From Photobacterium atrarenae (GTDB lineage Bacteria > Pseudomonadota > Gammaproteobacteria > Enterobacterales > Vibrionaceae): a DNA stretch of 64,000 nt. The notes under the pieces are model-generated. The model was not told the DNA's origin, did not search any database, and saw only the letters and a program-made list of their open reading frames with translations. The stretch covers positions 868,001 to 932,000 of the forward strand of contig NZ_CP101508.1 in assembly GCF_024380015.1 (NCBI RefSeq), given 5' to 3'. The position numbers and the translations under genes were made by a program. Below, in pieces: positions 38,064 to 47,562 of the stretch. The stretch's first letter is position 1. Each line of letters begins with the position of its first letter.

Positions 38064-39446
38064 TTACAGCAAGACTAATCCTACGCCGATGATCAGGCCG
38101 GAAGCTAGCAGGGCAATCAGGCAAAAGCCCATAATGTCTTTAGCATTCAGGCCGGCAATACTCAATGCTGGTAAGGCCCAGAACGGCTGAATCATATTGG
38201 TCCAGGCATCGCCCCAGGCGATGGCCATGGCCGTTTTTGCCGCAGGGACGCCCAGCGCCTCACCGGCCGGCATCATGATTGGTGCCTGGACGGCCCATTG
38301 TCCTCCCCCGGAAGGGACAAAGAAATTTACGATGCCGGCACTCAGGAAGGTGAACAACGGGAAACTGTCCGGGGTGGAAATACTGACGAACCAGTCCGAC
38401 ACAGCCCCGGCCAGCGAGATCCCTTCCGGCCCTTTGGCAACCATCATTCCCATGATCCCGGCGTAAAACGGAAATTGCAGCAAGATCCCGGCGGTGTTTT
38501 GGGTGCCTTCCGCTACAGCCTTGATTAAACGTTTCGGCGAGTCGTGGAGCAAAATGGCGGTAAACAGGAAGATGAAGTTGACGATATTCAGGTTCAGGGC
38601 AAACCCGTGCTCGGCAAAGTAGCTGATAATGTAGCTAAAACCGAGCAGGGCAAGCAGCCGGTTCACCCATGGATTGTGCTCCAGCTTCTCGGCCGGTGTC
38701 AGTGCTCGCGACGGCTGTGACGGAGATGGCTCTTGTAAGAGCGCCGGGTCGATGGTGACCACCTCGCTGGCACTGCTCGGATGCATGGCCTTGTTGAGCA
38801 GCGGGATCACCAAGAGCATGACTGCCAGGATGAGGAGGTTGCCAGTGGAAAAGAGTGTGTCGCTGGTGGAAATGGCCTGCGTGACCGCGCCGGCGGTGAC
38901 AACTTCTAGGTTGCTGCCGCTGGCCAGGGCCAACGGAATTGAACCTGATAGACCGGCATGCCAGAACAGGAAACCGGTATAGGCCGATGCGATCAGTAAG
39001 CGATAGTCAACCCCTTTGACTTTGGCAGCAAGCTCTCGGGCAAAAATGGCCCCGACCACCAGGCCAAAGCCCCAGTTAATCCAGCAGGCGAGGGCGCTCA
39101 CTACAGTAACAATCAAGATGGCATGGCCCGGCGTTTTTGCTGTCATTGCCAGATATGCCAGGCCGCGTTTAAAGACGGGGGCGGATGCCATCGCATGACC
39201 GGTCACAACAACCATCGCCATCTGCATGCCGAATTTGAGCAGGTTCCAGAATCCGCCGGCGAAGGCATCGACCATCTGTACCGGACTTTGCTGGGTTACC
39301 GGCATGGCGATCAGAAAGACGACGAAAGTCAGGATCGCCGCAAATAAGAAGGGATCGGGCAAGTAACGCTGTACCAGGGTTGTGCAAAGGGACGAAAAGC
39401 GTTGCAACAGCGTTGGCTGTTGATAGCCAACAGTTTCAGTTGTCAT
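38064..39446 (-). CDS. atoE: Short-chain fatty acid transporter
   Basis: Inner-membrane carrier of the AtoE family (butyrate, acetoacetate). 460 residues (E. coli 440), with about eleven hydrophobic segments. Family text: VQRYLPDPFLFAAILT near the N-terminus, FWNLLKFGMQMAMVVVTGHA, CWINWGFGLVVGA, and FVPSGGGQWAVQAPIM. First gene of the locus on the minus strand. A hairpin without a T-run (gctgtct/agacagc, 38022-38055) follows its stop. Confidence 0.93.
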   Translation of the reverse strand: MTTETVGYQQPTLLQRFSSLCTTLVQRYLPDPFLFAAILTFVVFLIAMPVTQQSPVQMVDAFAGGFWNLLKFGMQMAMVVVTGHAMASAPVFKRGLAYLAMTAKTPGHAILIVTVVSALACWINWGFGLVVGAIFARELAAKVKGVDYRLLIASAYTGFLFWHAGLSGSIPLALASGSNLEVVTAGAVTQAISTSDTLFSTGNLLILAVMLLVIPLLNKAMHPSSASEVVTIDPALLQEPSPSQPSRALTPAEKLEHNPWVNRLLALLGFSYIISYFAEHGFALNLNIVNFIFLFTAILLHDSPKRLIKAVAEGTQNTAGILLQFPFYAGIMGMMVAKGPEGISLAGAVSDWFVSISTPDSFPLFTFLSAGIVNFFVPSGGGQWAVQAPIMMPAGEALGVPAAKTAMAIAWGDAWTNMIQPFWALPALSIAGLNAKDIMGFCLIALLASGLIIGVGLVLL

Positions 39447-39624
39447 GGTTGACTCCTTTCCATGGATGCTTCAGACCAAGTGGGTGTGTCATAATGGTTA
39501 TCAAATCGTTCTAATGTTGTAACGGTGAAATTCAAGACGATTATCCGCCACAATGAAACTGGTATTAACGGGAATATGCTTTGCAAATATTCAAGGGTAT
39601 ATGGGGCGGAGACGGAGAAGGGCG

Positions 39625-39930
39625 ATGAAGCGAATCGCTGTGGTCATCTGGTGTTGTTTGACGGTTGCGGGCAGTCTGATGGCCAAAGAGGATAAAACCG
39701 GCTACCAGGATTGTATTCTGACGCACGTGGCTGGGGTGGAAGACAGCCTGGCGGCCAATTTAATGACCTATGCCTGCCATCGTCTCTATATCGATAACTT
39801 TATGTTGTCCGAGCAGGATGAAGGGTACTTTCGGTGTTTGCTGAACTATTTACCGGATGCCAAGCAACAGGAAGCCACCTTATTGGTGCGGCAAACCTGC
39901 AACCAGAAGCATCGGAGCCTGTTTCGTTAA
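39625..39930 (+). CDS. Small secreted four-cysteine protein (VF_A0006-like)
   Basis: 101 residues from the ATG at 39625, with GGAGAAGGG just upstream; the frame opens at 39553 but that start gives no signal. Signal peptide MKRIAVVIWCCLTVAGSLMA, then a mature part of about 81 residues with four Cys: DCIL, ACHRL, FRCLL and TCNQKH. The spacing suggests two disulphides. It resembles the Vibrionaceae family annotated as VF_A0006 four-cysteine proteins; this is from memory. Function unknown; periplasmic location inferred. It is convergent with znuB. Confidence 0.65.
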   Translation: MKRIAVVIWCCLTVAGSLMAKEDKTGYQDCILTHVAGVEDSLAANLMTYACHRLYIDNFMLSEQDEGYFRCLLNYLPDAKQQEATLLVRQTCNQKHRSLFR

Positions 39931-39972
39931 TGCAGGAGAGCGCCAGCTGACAGCAGCTGGCGCGGCGGGGTA

Positions 39973-40755
39973 TTATTCGGTGCGTTTGAACTGGCAGAGG
40001 ATGAACATGGCGGCCGCGGCAACCACAACCGACGGGCCGGCCGGGGTGTCATATTGCCAGGACATCATCAGGCCCAGCAGGACGGCAATCGCACCAATTA
40101 CCGAAGCCAGTACGGCCATGCTCTCGGGGCTATGGGCAAAGCGCCGTGCTGTCGCAGCCGGGATCAGCAGGAGTGAGGTGATGATCAGGGCGCCGACAAA
40201 TTTCATCGCCACTGCAATGACCAGCCCGACCATCAGCATCAGCACCAGGCGCATCAAATCGACATTGACGCCTTCAACCTGGGCCAGCTCCTCGTTGATG
40301 GTCATCGACAGCATCGGCCGCCACAGGGTGAACAACAGGGCAAAAACCACCAATCCGCCACCGTAAATCCAGAATAGATCCTGAGTGGTGACGGCCAGCA
40401 AATCTCCGAACAGGTAGGCCATCAGGTCAATCCGGACATGATCCAGGAAGCTGATGGCGACCAGGCCGAGCGACAGAGCACTGTGGGCCAGAATCCCGAG
40501 CAGGGTATCGGTGGCGACATATTTTTGTTTTTGCAGACTGACGAGGATCACCGCCAGCGCAAGACAGCAGATCACCAGGGCCAGGTTAAGGTTGATATTG
40601 AACAAAAAACCCAGTGCAACCCCCAGTAGTGAGGCATGGGACAGGGTGTCACCGAAATAGGCCATCTTGCGCCAGACGACAAAAGAGCCCAGTGGCCCGG
40701 CCAGGGCGGCAATACCGATACCCGCAAGCAGGGCCGGCAGAATCAATTCAAGCAT
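39973..40755 (-). CDS. znuB: Zinc ABC transporter permease
   Basis: Membrane subunit of the ZnuABC high-affinity Zn2+ importer. 260 residues, the same as E. coli, with about eight hydrophobic helices. Family landmarks: [28 protein letters not shown] near the N-terminus and [21 protein letters not shown]. It follows znuC by nine bases on the minus strand and is therefore under the same Zur site. Confidence 0.95.
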   Translation of the reverse strand: MLELILPALLAGIGIAALAGPLGSFVVWRKMAYFGDTLSHASLLGVALGFLFNINLNLALVICCLALAVILVSLQKQKYVATDTLLGILAHSALSLGLVAISFLDHVRIDLMAYLFGDLLAVTTQDLFWIYGGGLVVFALLFTLWRPMLSMTINEELAQVEGVNVDLMRLVLMLMVGLVIAVAMKFVGALIITSLLLIPAATARRFAHSPESMAVLASVIGAIAVLLGLMMSWQYDTPAGPSVVVAAAAMFILCQFKRTE

Positions 40756-40764
40756 GTGTTTTTC

Positions 40765-41523
40765 TTATGCCTCGTGGTGGTGCTGACATGGGCCTACCGG
40801 GCTGCCGGCAAGATCATGCTCATGATTGTGGTGGTGGTGGTAGAGGGCCAGTTGTTCGCTTTGCTGGGTGCCGAATAAAGCCACATAAGACGGGTGGCTG
40901 GTGATCGTCTCCGGTGCGCCGGAGCAGCAGACATGATGGTGCAGGCAGATCACGTGGTCCGTTTTCGCCATCACCAGGTGCAAGTCGTGCGATACCATCA
41001 GGATGGCACAGTTGAGTTTATCGCGCAGAGATTGGATCAGGCTGTAGAGCTCTAACTGGCCGTTGACATCCACCCCCTGGACCGGCTCATCCAGCACTAG
41101 TAAATCCGGGTGTTGCAGTAAGGCGCGGGCCAAGAGGACTCGCTGGGCTTCCCCGCCGGAGAGGGCGTGCATATCGCTGTGATACAAGTGCAGGCCACCG
41201 ACCATGGTGAGTGCTTCCTGGATCTCATTGGGTTTATAGCGGCCGGCCAGACGCATGAAACGGTCAACGGTTAGTGGTAATGAAGCATTGAGCTGGAGCT
41301 TTTGCGGCACATAACCGATCCGCAGTCCCTTTGCCCGGATCACCTGGCCGCTGCTCGGTTTGCGCAGCCCGGTGATCACTTTGACCAGGGTCGACTTACC
41401 GGCACCGTTGGGACCTATCAGGGTCGTGATCTGACCGCGGTCCAGCTTGAAAGAAACTTGATCGAGTACGTGCCGCTCCGCAAAGGTCACGGTAACCGTC
41501 TGTAATTCAACTAAGGTTGTCAT
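40765..41523 (-). CDS. znuC: Zinc ABC transporter ATP-binding protein
   Basis: Energises ZnuB. 252 residues from the ATG at 41523. The open frame runs upstream to 41706 through the Zur site and is not coding there. Walker [13 protein letters not shown] signature LSGGEAQRV, Walker B LLVLDEP, and the switch His in MVSHDLHLV. The C-terminal tail is unusually rich in histidine ([11 protein letters not shown] and CQHHHEA), likely to bind zinc. No clear ribosome-binding site precedes the ATG. Confidence 0.95.
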   Translation of the reverse strand: MTTLVELQTVTVTFAERHVLDQVSFKLDRGQITTLIGPNGAGKSTLVKVITGLRKPSSGQVIRAKGLRIGYVPQKLQLNASLPLTVDRFMRLAGRYKPNEIQEALTMVGGLHLYHSDMHALSGGEAQRVLLARALLQHPDLLVLDEPVQGVDVNGQLELYSLIQSLRDKLNCAILMVSHDLHLVMAKTDHVICLHHHVCCSGAPETITSHPSYVALFGTQQSEQLALYHHHHNHEHDLAGSPVGPCQHHHEA

Positions 41524-41551
41524 AAAAAGTGCGTCAGGGAATTGCCAAAAC

Positions 41552-41574
41552 GAGATGTTATAATATAACATCTT
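41552..41574. promoter_or_regulatory. Zur box between znuCB and znuA
   Basis: A perfect inverted repeat, AGATGTTATA on each side of a central A-T position (41553-41573). It matches the gammaproteobacterial Zur operator GAAATGTTATANTATAACATTTC almost throughout. It lies in the 91-base gap between the two divergent starts and can repress both transcripts when zinc is plentiful. Confidence 0.9.
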
Positions 41575-41614
41575 TAGTCTGAACTTGTAATCAATAATAG
41601 CTTTGGAAAATATT

Positions 41615-42508
41615 ATGCGCCGTTTTTTTGCTTGTTGCAGCTTTCTTGTGTTGCTCTTTTCGCCGTCTCTTCTGGCGAAAGAGCTCAAAGTGGTCACTAC
41701 CGTCAAGCCGCTGGGGCTGATCGTGCAGGCATTGACCGATGGTGCGGCGCATAATGATATTTTGCTGCCGCCGGGGACATCGCCACATGATTATGCGCTG
41801 CGCCCGTCTGATATGAAAAAGCTCAATGATGCCGATCTGGTGATCTGGGTGGGCCCGGAACTGGAAACATTCCTGGTCAAAGTTTTGGCGGAAAAGGAAA
41901 ATAGTCTAATGCTGACGGCTCAAAAAACGATTGAGCTGCGCCATTATGCGCATGAAGGTGAAGTGAGTCACGGTGATCATACGCATAGCCACGACGGTGT
42001 TGATCCGCATTTGTGGCTAGGGCCAACCCAGGCAATTCAGGCAGCAAACGTCATTTCTGAGCAGCTTATCAACATCGACCCATTGAATAAAAAGGTCTAT
42101 GAAGATAACCTTTCGCAGTTCGTCGCCGAGGTGGAGCAAACCATTGAGGCGCTGGCCCAGCAACTCAAGCCGTTGGCTGATCGTGGCTACTATGTGTTTC
42201 ACGATGCCTATGGCTATTTTGAGCAGACATTTGCACTGAACAAGCTGGGGCATTTCACCGTGAATCCTGATCGCCGTCCGGGCGCCAAAACCCTGGTGTC
42301 TATTCGTCGTGCGCTCAAAGCGGAAGCGGCGGTCTGTGTGTTCAGCGAACCGCAATTCTCGCCAGCAGTGGTGAAAAGTGTGGTCAGGGGCACCAAGGTT
42401 AATATCAGCACCCTGGATCCGATGGCAACGGAGATTGCCGAAGGTAAACAGGGATATGTCCAGTTCTTAGCGGGATTAGGGCAGAGTTTTACCAATTGTC
42501 TTAAATAA
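41615..42508 (+). CDS. znuA: Periplasmic zinc-binding protein
   Basis: Captures Zn2+ in the periplasm for ZnuBC. 297 residues from the ATG at 41615 (a TTG twelve bases earlier is in frame but less likely). Signal peptide [21 protein letters not shown]. Metal ligands: His in [15 protein letters not shown], His in DPHLWLGP, and His in [12 protein letters not shown]. The charged flexible loop is short ([16 protein letters not shown]). mepM follows after two bases. Confidence 0.95.
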   Translation: MRRFFACCSFLVLLFSPSLLAKELKVVTTVKPLGLIVQALTDGAAHNDILLPPGTSPHDYALRPSDMKKLNDADLVIWVGPELETFLVKVLAEKENSLMLTAQKTIELRHYAHEGEVSHGDHTHSHDGVDPHLWLGPTQAIQAANVISEQLINIDPLNKKVYEDNLSQFVAEVEQTIEALAQQLKPLADRGYYVFHDAYGYFEQTFALNKLGHFTVNPDRRPGAKTLVSIRRALKAEAAVCVFSEPQFSPAVVKSVVRGTKVNISTLDPMATEIAEGKQGYVQFLAGLGQSFTNCLK

Positions 42509-42510
42509 TA

Positions 42511-43911
42511 ATGAAAATACTCAGGGCGACAGCCTTCACGATAAAAAAGTTACCTCGCCAGCACCGGATTGCGCTTTTTTCGACCTCTGCCATTGTGGTG
42601 GCACTGACCGTTTGGCAACCAACTTCGCCGTTGAAGCCGACGGCAACCGGGCAGCGAACATCGGTTGAGATTCCGCTGGGGGCGCTGGATGTTTTGTCCA
42701 AGCAGCGCCACCAGGAAACATCGGTCACCCTGGATGAACCAGAGCCGCTGATTGAGGAGAACAGTGAGCCGCTTGGTGCTGTGCTGGATCCGACGGATCC
42801 GGAGTTTTTGGCGCCAAAAGATGAGCTAGAGCAGCAACTGGCACAAGTGACGGATGTTGCCCACCAACATAAGGTGGAACCGGGGGAAACGCTGGGCGCA
42901 GTGTTTTCTCAATACGGCCTGCCGTTGGCGGATATGTACCGCTTGATTGAGGTGAATCGTTCGATTCAGAACCTCCGTGTCGGCCAGCAGCTAGAATGGT
43001 CGGTTGATGATGAAGGCCGGGTCAAAGAATTCAGCATCAGGCGCAGCGCCAAAATCATCGATACCTTCACCCTGACGGCCAAGGGTTATCAATTTAAGCA
43101 ACTCGAAGAGAGTGGTGAGCTTAAGCCGGTGGTTCTTACCGGGCGTATTTCCGGCAGCTTTTATCAGTCGGCCCGTGCCGCAGGGCTGACCCCCAACCAA
43201 ATCCAAACGCTGGTTCAGGCCCTGCAGTGGCGGTTTGATTTTGGCCGGGAGGCTCGAAAAGGTGATCGCTTTGCGGTGACGGTCGAGCGGGAATTTATTG
43301 ATGGTAAAGCCGTGACGCGCGGGGACGTGAAGGCGCTTTATTATATCAGTGGCCGCCGGGAAGTATTTATCATGCGCCATGAGGATGGCAATTTTTATGA
43401 TCAGGAAGGGCGGAGCCTGAACCGGGCGCTGCGTCGTTATCCGCTGGCAAAGCGCTATCGCATCAGCTCCTCTTTTAATCCGCAGCGTAAACACCCGATC
43501 ACCAAACGAATTTCACCGCATAACGGGACTGATTTTGCCACCCCGATCGGGACGCCAGTCCTGGCAGCGGGTGATGGCGTGGTGGTCAAGGCCCGCAGGC
43601 ACCGACTGGCCGGTAATTATGTGGTGATTAAGCATGGCCGCGAATACATGACCCGGTACCTTCATTTGCACCGGTTGTTAGTGAAGGTCGGCGATAAGGT
43701 GACCATGGGCCAGCGGATTGCGCTGAGTGGCAATACCGGCCGCTCAACCGGCCCGCATTTACACTATGAGCTGATTAAAAATAACCGGGCGGTGAATGCG
43801 ATGAAAGTGCCTTTGCCTCAGGCGGCGCCGGTTCCTTCAGCAGCCCGCAGTCGATTCGTCCAGAATGCAAATGGCGAACGACAGAAACTTCTGGCAGTGA
43901 TGCCGGGTTGA
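42511..43911 (+). CDS. mepM: Murein DD-endopeptidase, M23 family, MepM-like
   Basis: Cuts peptide cross-links in peptidoglycan to allow wall growth. 466 residues (E. coli MepM about 440). One N-terminal membrane segment (IALFSTSAIVVALTVW). A LysM/OapA-like region around residues 120-165 contains HKVEPGETLGAVFSQYG. The C-terminal M23 domain has zinc ligands in HNGTDFATPIG and in GPHLHYEL, plus HLHR. It starts two bases after the znuA stop, so it probably reads from the Zur-controlled promoter. A terminator follows. Confidence 0.93.
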   Translation: MKILRATAFTIKKLPRQHRIALFSTSAIVVALTVWQPTSPLKPTATGQRTSVEIPLGALDVLSKQRHQETSVTLDEPEPLIEENSEPLGAVLDPTDPEFLAPKDELEQQLAQVTDVAHQHKVEPGETLGAVFSQYGLPLADMYRLIEVNRSIQNLRVGQQLEWSVDDEGRVKEFSIRRSAKIIDTFTLTAKGYQFKQLEESGELKPVVLTGRISGSFYQSARAAGLTPNQIQTLVQALQWRFDFGREARKGDRFAVTVEREFIDGKAVTRGDVKALYYISGRREVFIMRHEDGNFYDQEGRSLNRALRRYPLAKRYRISSSFNPQRKHPITKRISPHNGTDFATPIGTPVLAAGDGVVVKARRHRLAGNYVVIKHGREYMTRYLHLHRLLVKVGDKVTMGQRIALSGNTGRSTGPHLHYELIKNNRAVNAMKVPLPQAAPVPSAARSRFVQNANGERQKLLAVMPG

Positions 43912-43914
43912 TGA

Positions 43915-43942
43915 TAAAGCGCACAAGAGTGCGCTTTTTTTA
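43915..43942 (+). terminator. Terminator after znuA-mepM
   Basis: Stem aaagcgcac/gtgcgcttt with an AAGA loop and a T-run, beginning a few bases after the mepM stop. Confidence 0.88.
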
Positions 43943-44046
43943 TGCCTTACCACTCAATTTATAAAACCCTGTTAACAAAATTGTGCAGCTGTCCTGCATA
44001 ATGGCCGGATGATATTCACGCGTTGGCGTATATACATTTTCTTCGC

Positions 44047-47000
44047 ATGGTAAACATCCTGGCTGTTTTGTGGCTCCTGTTGTCCGTGCTGTGGCAGAGT
44101 AGTGTTGCCCTGGCTGAAACGAACACGGAGCATGTTTTTTATCCGCTGCCTTATCAGGAAAGCGGCAGCTTTGTGACGCCGGTGAAAATGTTCAATAACC
44201 CGGCTGGTGGCGTGTGGATCCTGGATGCGCGCGGCGAGCTGCTGTTCTATGACGGCCGGAAGCTGAATCATGCCACAGATACCACCGGCCAGCCGATCGC
44301 CGGGGTGCAGGATGCCGTGATGATCGCACAGACACTGTGGCTGGTGAAAGACGGGGCCGGGTATGCTTATTCACCAGCAACGCTGAAATTGCGCCACTTG
44401 CCGCTGACTCAGACTAATCTGTTGTTTGTCGAGAGCCAGGATCAGACAGCCTGGTTTGCGGACGCCGAAGGCTTGTATGCGTTTCGTCACCCGGGGACGC
44501 AGCCAGCATTTTATCCGTTTCCGAAAATTGGCACGATCACCGGACTCTACGGGACGGCGAAGTCACTGTTCATTGCCGGCGAGAAAGGGGCCTATGAGTT
44601 CACGGAACGTCAGTTTTCAGACACCCTGTTATATCCGGAGCAGAGGGTTACTGCGGTATTTCTCGATAGTCAGCAGCAGCTTTGGTTTGGTACCCAGCGG
44701 GGCTTGTATCAATCGCGCAGCAGCAATGCTGAGCAGTCCCGGCAACAGATCAGGCTGGATCGCCAGCCCATCTCTGCGATCAGCGAGACCCGTGCAGGGC
44801 TGTGGGTTGGGACGCTGGACGGCCTTCGATTATTGAATCTACAGGGGCGCGAACTCAATCATTTCAGAGCCCTGAGCCGGGATTTGATGTCACTCCATGG
44901 CAATCATATTACGGCGTTGCTGGCTAGCAGCCACAATGGTCTGTGGGTAGGAACGAACCAGGGACTTAACTTTTCATCGTCGAAGGCCGAAGTGTTCAAG
45001 ATAAGACCATACGGCGTCGGACCGCATGCTCTTCCCGCCAGTCAAATCAATGATATGGTGGAGCTGGCAGATGGCACGATCTGGCTCGCCAGCGATAACG
45101 GATTGATCGTGCTCAATGAGCGGTTGGAGGAGAGACGTCATTTACCTCAGCTCGGCGCGATCCAACATATGGCGTACCGGGACGGGACCATGTGGCTGGC
45201 CGCCGGGAGCGAGTTACTGGCGTACTCCGTCGCTACGCATACCTGGTCATCCATGCCTTTGCCGTCAAATGTGCAGCCAGGCGGGATCACCAATTTGATG
45301 GTGGATCATTTTAACTCGGTGTGGATTGGAAAACAGTCGCATTTGTACCGCTACTGGACGGACACCGGAGAAGTCAATGCATTTGGTAACCACTGGATTC
45401 AAGCTCCCTACGGCAGTGAGCTGATTACCACCCTGTTTGAAGATCAGCACAAGCAAGTGTGGGTCGGGACAGATTATGCGCTCTATCAGTTTGATGCTGG
45501 TCGATTACAAGTGGTGGCGCAGACCAAGGCCCAAGGCGGGGTGATTGAACTGTTTGAAGATAAGCTGGCCCGGCTCTGGGTGCTCAATAACCAGAGCTTG
45601 CAATATGTAAAAAGTCGCCAGCCGTTCTCCCTGCAAGCGGCTCAGTTCAATGGCCAGCATGCTCGCCTGTATTGTATGACGGGGGGAACAGGCGGCAATT
45701 GGATTGTATCGAGTCAGGGGATCATCTCAGTTGCTTATACCGGGGCGCTGTTGCAGCACCTGACACCGCCGGTTGGCCTGAACAGCACTGAATTTTATAT
45801 TCCGACCTGCCAGCGATTGCGCTCGGGTGCTTTGCTGATCGGGGGACGAAACGGGCTCATGAAGGTTGAGCCGGGCAAATTGCTCGACGCAGGCCGAAAG
45901 CTCATCTCGGTCATCATGAGTGAGGTTTATATTGATCATCAGCTCGTTCGGCTGGGCGGAGCGGTGGAGCCGGCACTGGAGATACCCAAGGGGGCTTCTT
46001 TGAGTATTCAGGTCGGGGTTTTGCCGTTCTCTGGTATGCGCCAGCTGCAATATCGCCTGCTGGGAAACGAGGCAAGTGCCTGGCAGGCGTTTCACGAGCC
46101 GATGCTTCATTTTGAGAACATGGCGGTGGGGCATTACCAGCTCCAGATCCGTCTGGCCGGCACGGGGGCATCCACGGCTGTCATGGCGCAAATGCCAATT
46201 CAAGTGCGCCCGCCCTGGTATATCTCGCCGCTCATGGCTTCCCTGGGGGTTGGAGGGGCATTATTGCTGATCCTGGGTTTGACTCTCTGGCGAGTGTGGG
46301 TCAAACAACAGGAGCAACTGGCTGTGCAGCAAGCGGTGTTTCGAAATACCGCCAAGAATGCACTGGAGAAAAAGCACTTATATGCCAGCAACCTGCATTT
46401 AAAGCAGGTGCTGCAGATGCGCCGGAATTTCATGGCTCAGTTGCACCAGGAATTGACTACACCACTCACGCTGATTTTGGATAATATGTCGCAACTACAG
46501 GCTAGCCAATCGCCGGAAGGCGTGCAATCGCTGAAAGTGGCGACACAGCGGGTAGAACATTCGATGCATTTGATCGAGGAATTGCTCAAACATGATAGTA
46601 AGGTTCTGGTGGCGCCAGAGCGCGCTTGCGTTCAGTTAGTTGCACCAGTCGTCAAAGCATGCTGTATGAGCTGGCAAGGTGAAGCCGAACGCAAGGAAAT
46701 CGTGTTGTCGCTGGAAGATGAGGCCTGGGGAGCCAGTGTCAAGGTCGCGCCGTATCACCTTGATATCATGTTGGGGAACTTACTCTCCAACGCACTCAAA
46801 TACACCCCGCGACAGGGCACGGTCAGTGTGGTCGTTAAAACTCGGGGACAGCATCTGCTCCTGTCGGTGAGCGACACCGGGAGCGGGATGTCGAAAACAC
46901 TCAAAGAGCAAGTCTTCGACAGCGAGCGCCAAGTCACGGGCTCGGGCCATCAGACTACAGCGGAGGATGACGCCGGCTTTGGGCTAGGGCTCTGTACGGT

Positions 47001-47562
47001 GAAGCAGCTGGCGGAATCCTATGGCGGAGAAGTATCCGTGGTGAGCTATGAAGGGGTCGGCAGCGAATTTATGTTCAGTCTGCCGCTCTATCGTCAGACG
47101 TCGGATAGCCAGGATCCGGATCGCCAGGAGATGCGACCCGCGCAGACAGCTTTCCCGATGGCAGGGGTGAAGGAAAGTGCCCTTCAGATCTTAATTGTGT
47201 CATCAGAGCCTGAGATTGTTGCCTGTTTAACAGCGTTGTTGGAGGCTTATCATTGCCTGGTGGCCCATGATGGTTATGAAGCGCTGATTCTGGCGAAGGA
47301 CCACCATCCTCAACTGGTGATTTGCGATCAGGATCTGCCAGGATTATACGGCAGCGTTGTCTGGCATCGATTGTCACAGGAAATACCTGAGCTTGACTCT
47401 CAGTTTATGTTGCTGGTGGATCGGGCTGAACTGTCGTCATATGAGTATTTAACCCATCAACGTCCAGCGAATTCCCGTTATTGTGAAGTGGAAAAGCCCT
47501 TGGATCCCGTCGCGATTCTGCGAAAGGTTGAGCAATTACTGCCCTCTGAACTGCTTTATTAA
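44047..47562 (+). CDS. Two-component-propeller hybrid sensor with degenerate H-box and receiver
   Basis: 1171 residues from the ATG at 44047 (a TTG at 44023 adds eight residues and a positive charge; either may be used). Signal peptide to about 23; periplasmic beta-propeller of regulator-propeller repeats to about 630 (LWFGTQRGLYQS, LWVGTNQGLNFS, VWVGTDYALYQF); a Y_Y_Y-type domain; a membrane helix near 729-750; HisKA near 785-850. The H-box reads FMAQLHQELTTPLT, with Gln801 where the phospho-His belongs and His800 one place early. The ATPase domain looks intact (Asn915, DTGSGM, GFGLGLCTV). The terminal receiver has Asp1094 and Lys1150, but Ser1052-Ser1053 replace the acidic pair. No AraC-type output domain. 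The ligand is unknown. Confidence 0.85.
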   Translation: MVNILAVLWLLLSVLWQSSVALAETNTEHVFYPLPYQESGSFVTPVKMFNNPAGGVWILDARGELLFYDGRKLNHATDTTGQPIAGVQDAVMIAQTLWLVKDGAGYAYSPATLKLRHLPLTQTNLLFVESQDQTAWFADAEGLYAFRHPGTQPAFYPFPKIGTITGLYGTAKSLFIAGEKGAYEFTERQFSDTLLYPEQRVTAVFLDSQQQLWFGTQRGLYQSRSSNAEQSRQQIRLDRQPISAISETRAGLWVGTLDGLRLLNLQGRELNHFRALSRDLMSLHGNHITALLASSHNGLWVGTNQGLNFSSSKAEVFKIRPYGVGPHALPASQINDMVELADGTIWLASDNGLIVLNERLEERRHLPQLGAIQHMAYRDGTMWLAAGSELLAYSVATHTWSSMPLPSNVQPGGITNLMVDHFNSVWIGKQSHLYRYWTDTGEVNAFGNHWIQAPYGSELITTLFEDQHKQVWVGTDYALYQFDAGRLQVVAQTKAQGGVIELFEDKLARLWVLNNQSLQYVKSRQPFSLQAAQFNGQHARLYCMTGGTGGNWIVSSQGIISVAYTGALLQHLTPPVGLNSTEFYIPTCQRLRSGALLIGGRNGLMKVEPGKLLDAGRKLISVIMSEVYIDHQLVRLGGAVEPALEIPKGASLSIQVGVLPFSGMRQLQYRLLGNEASAWQAFHEPMLHFENMAVGHYQLQIRLAGTGASTAVMAQMPIQVRPPWYISPLMASLGVGGALLLILGLTLWRVWVKQQEQLAVQQAVFRNTAKNALEKKHLYASNLHLKQVLQMRRNFMAQLHQELTTPLTLILDNMSQLQASQSPEGVQSLKVATQRVEHSMHLIEELLKHDSKVLVAPERACVQLVAPVVKACCMSWQGEAERKEIVLSLEDEAWGASVKVAPYHLDIMLGNLLSNALKYTPRQGTVSVVVKTRGQHLLLSVSDTGSGMSKTLKEQVFDSERQVTGSGHQTTAEDDAGFGLGLCTVKQLAESYGGEVSVVSYEGVGSEFMFSLPLYRQTSDSQDPDRQEMRPAQTAFPMAGVKESALQILIVSSEPEIVACLTALLEAYHCLVAHDGYEALILAKDHHPQLVICDQDLPGLYGSVVWHRLSQEIPELDSQFMLLVDRAELSSYEYLTHQRPANSRYCEVEKPLDPVAILRKVEQLLPSELLY

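Noticed and set aside
41524..41706. Upstream extension of znuC by 61 codons
   Set aside because: It would translate through the Zur operator and into the znuA coding region; the family start is at 41523.
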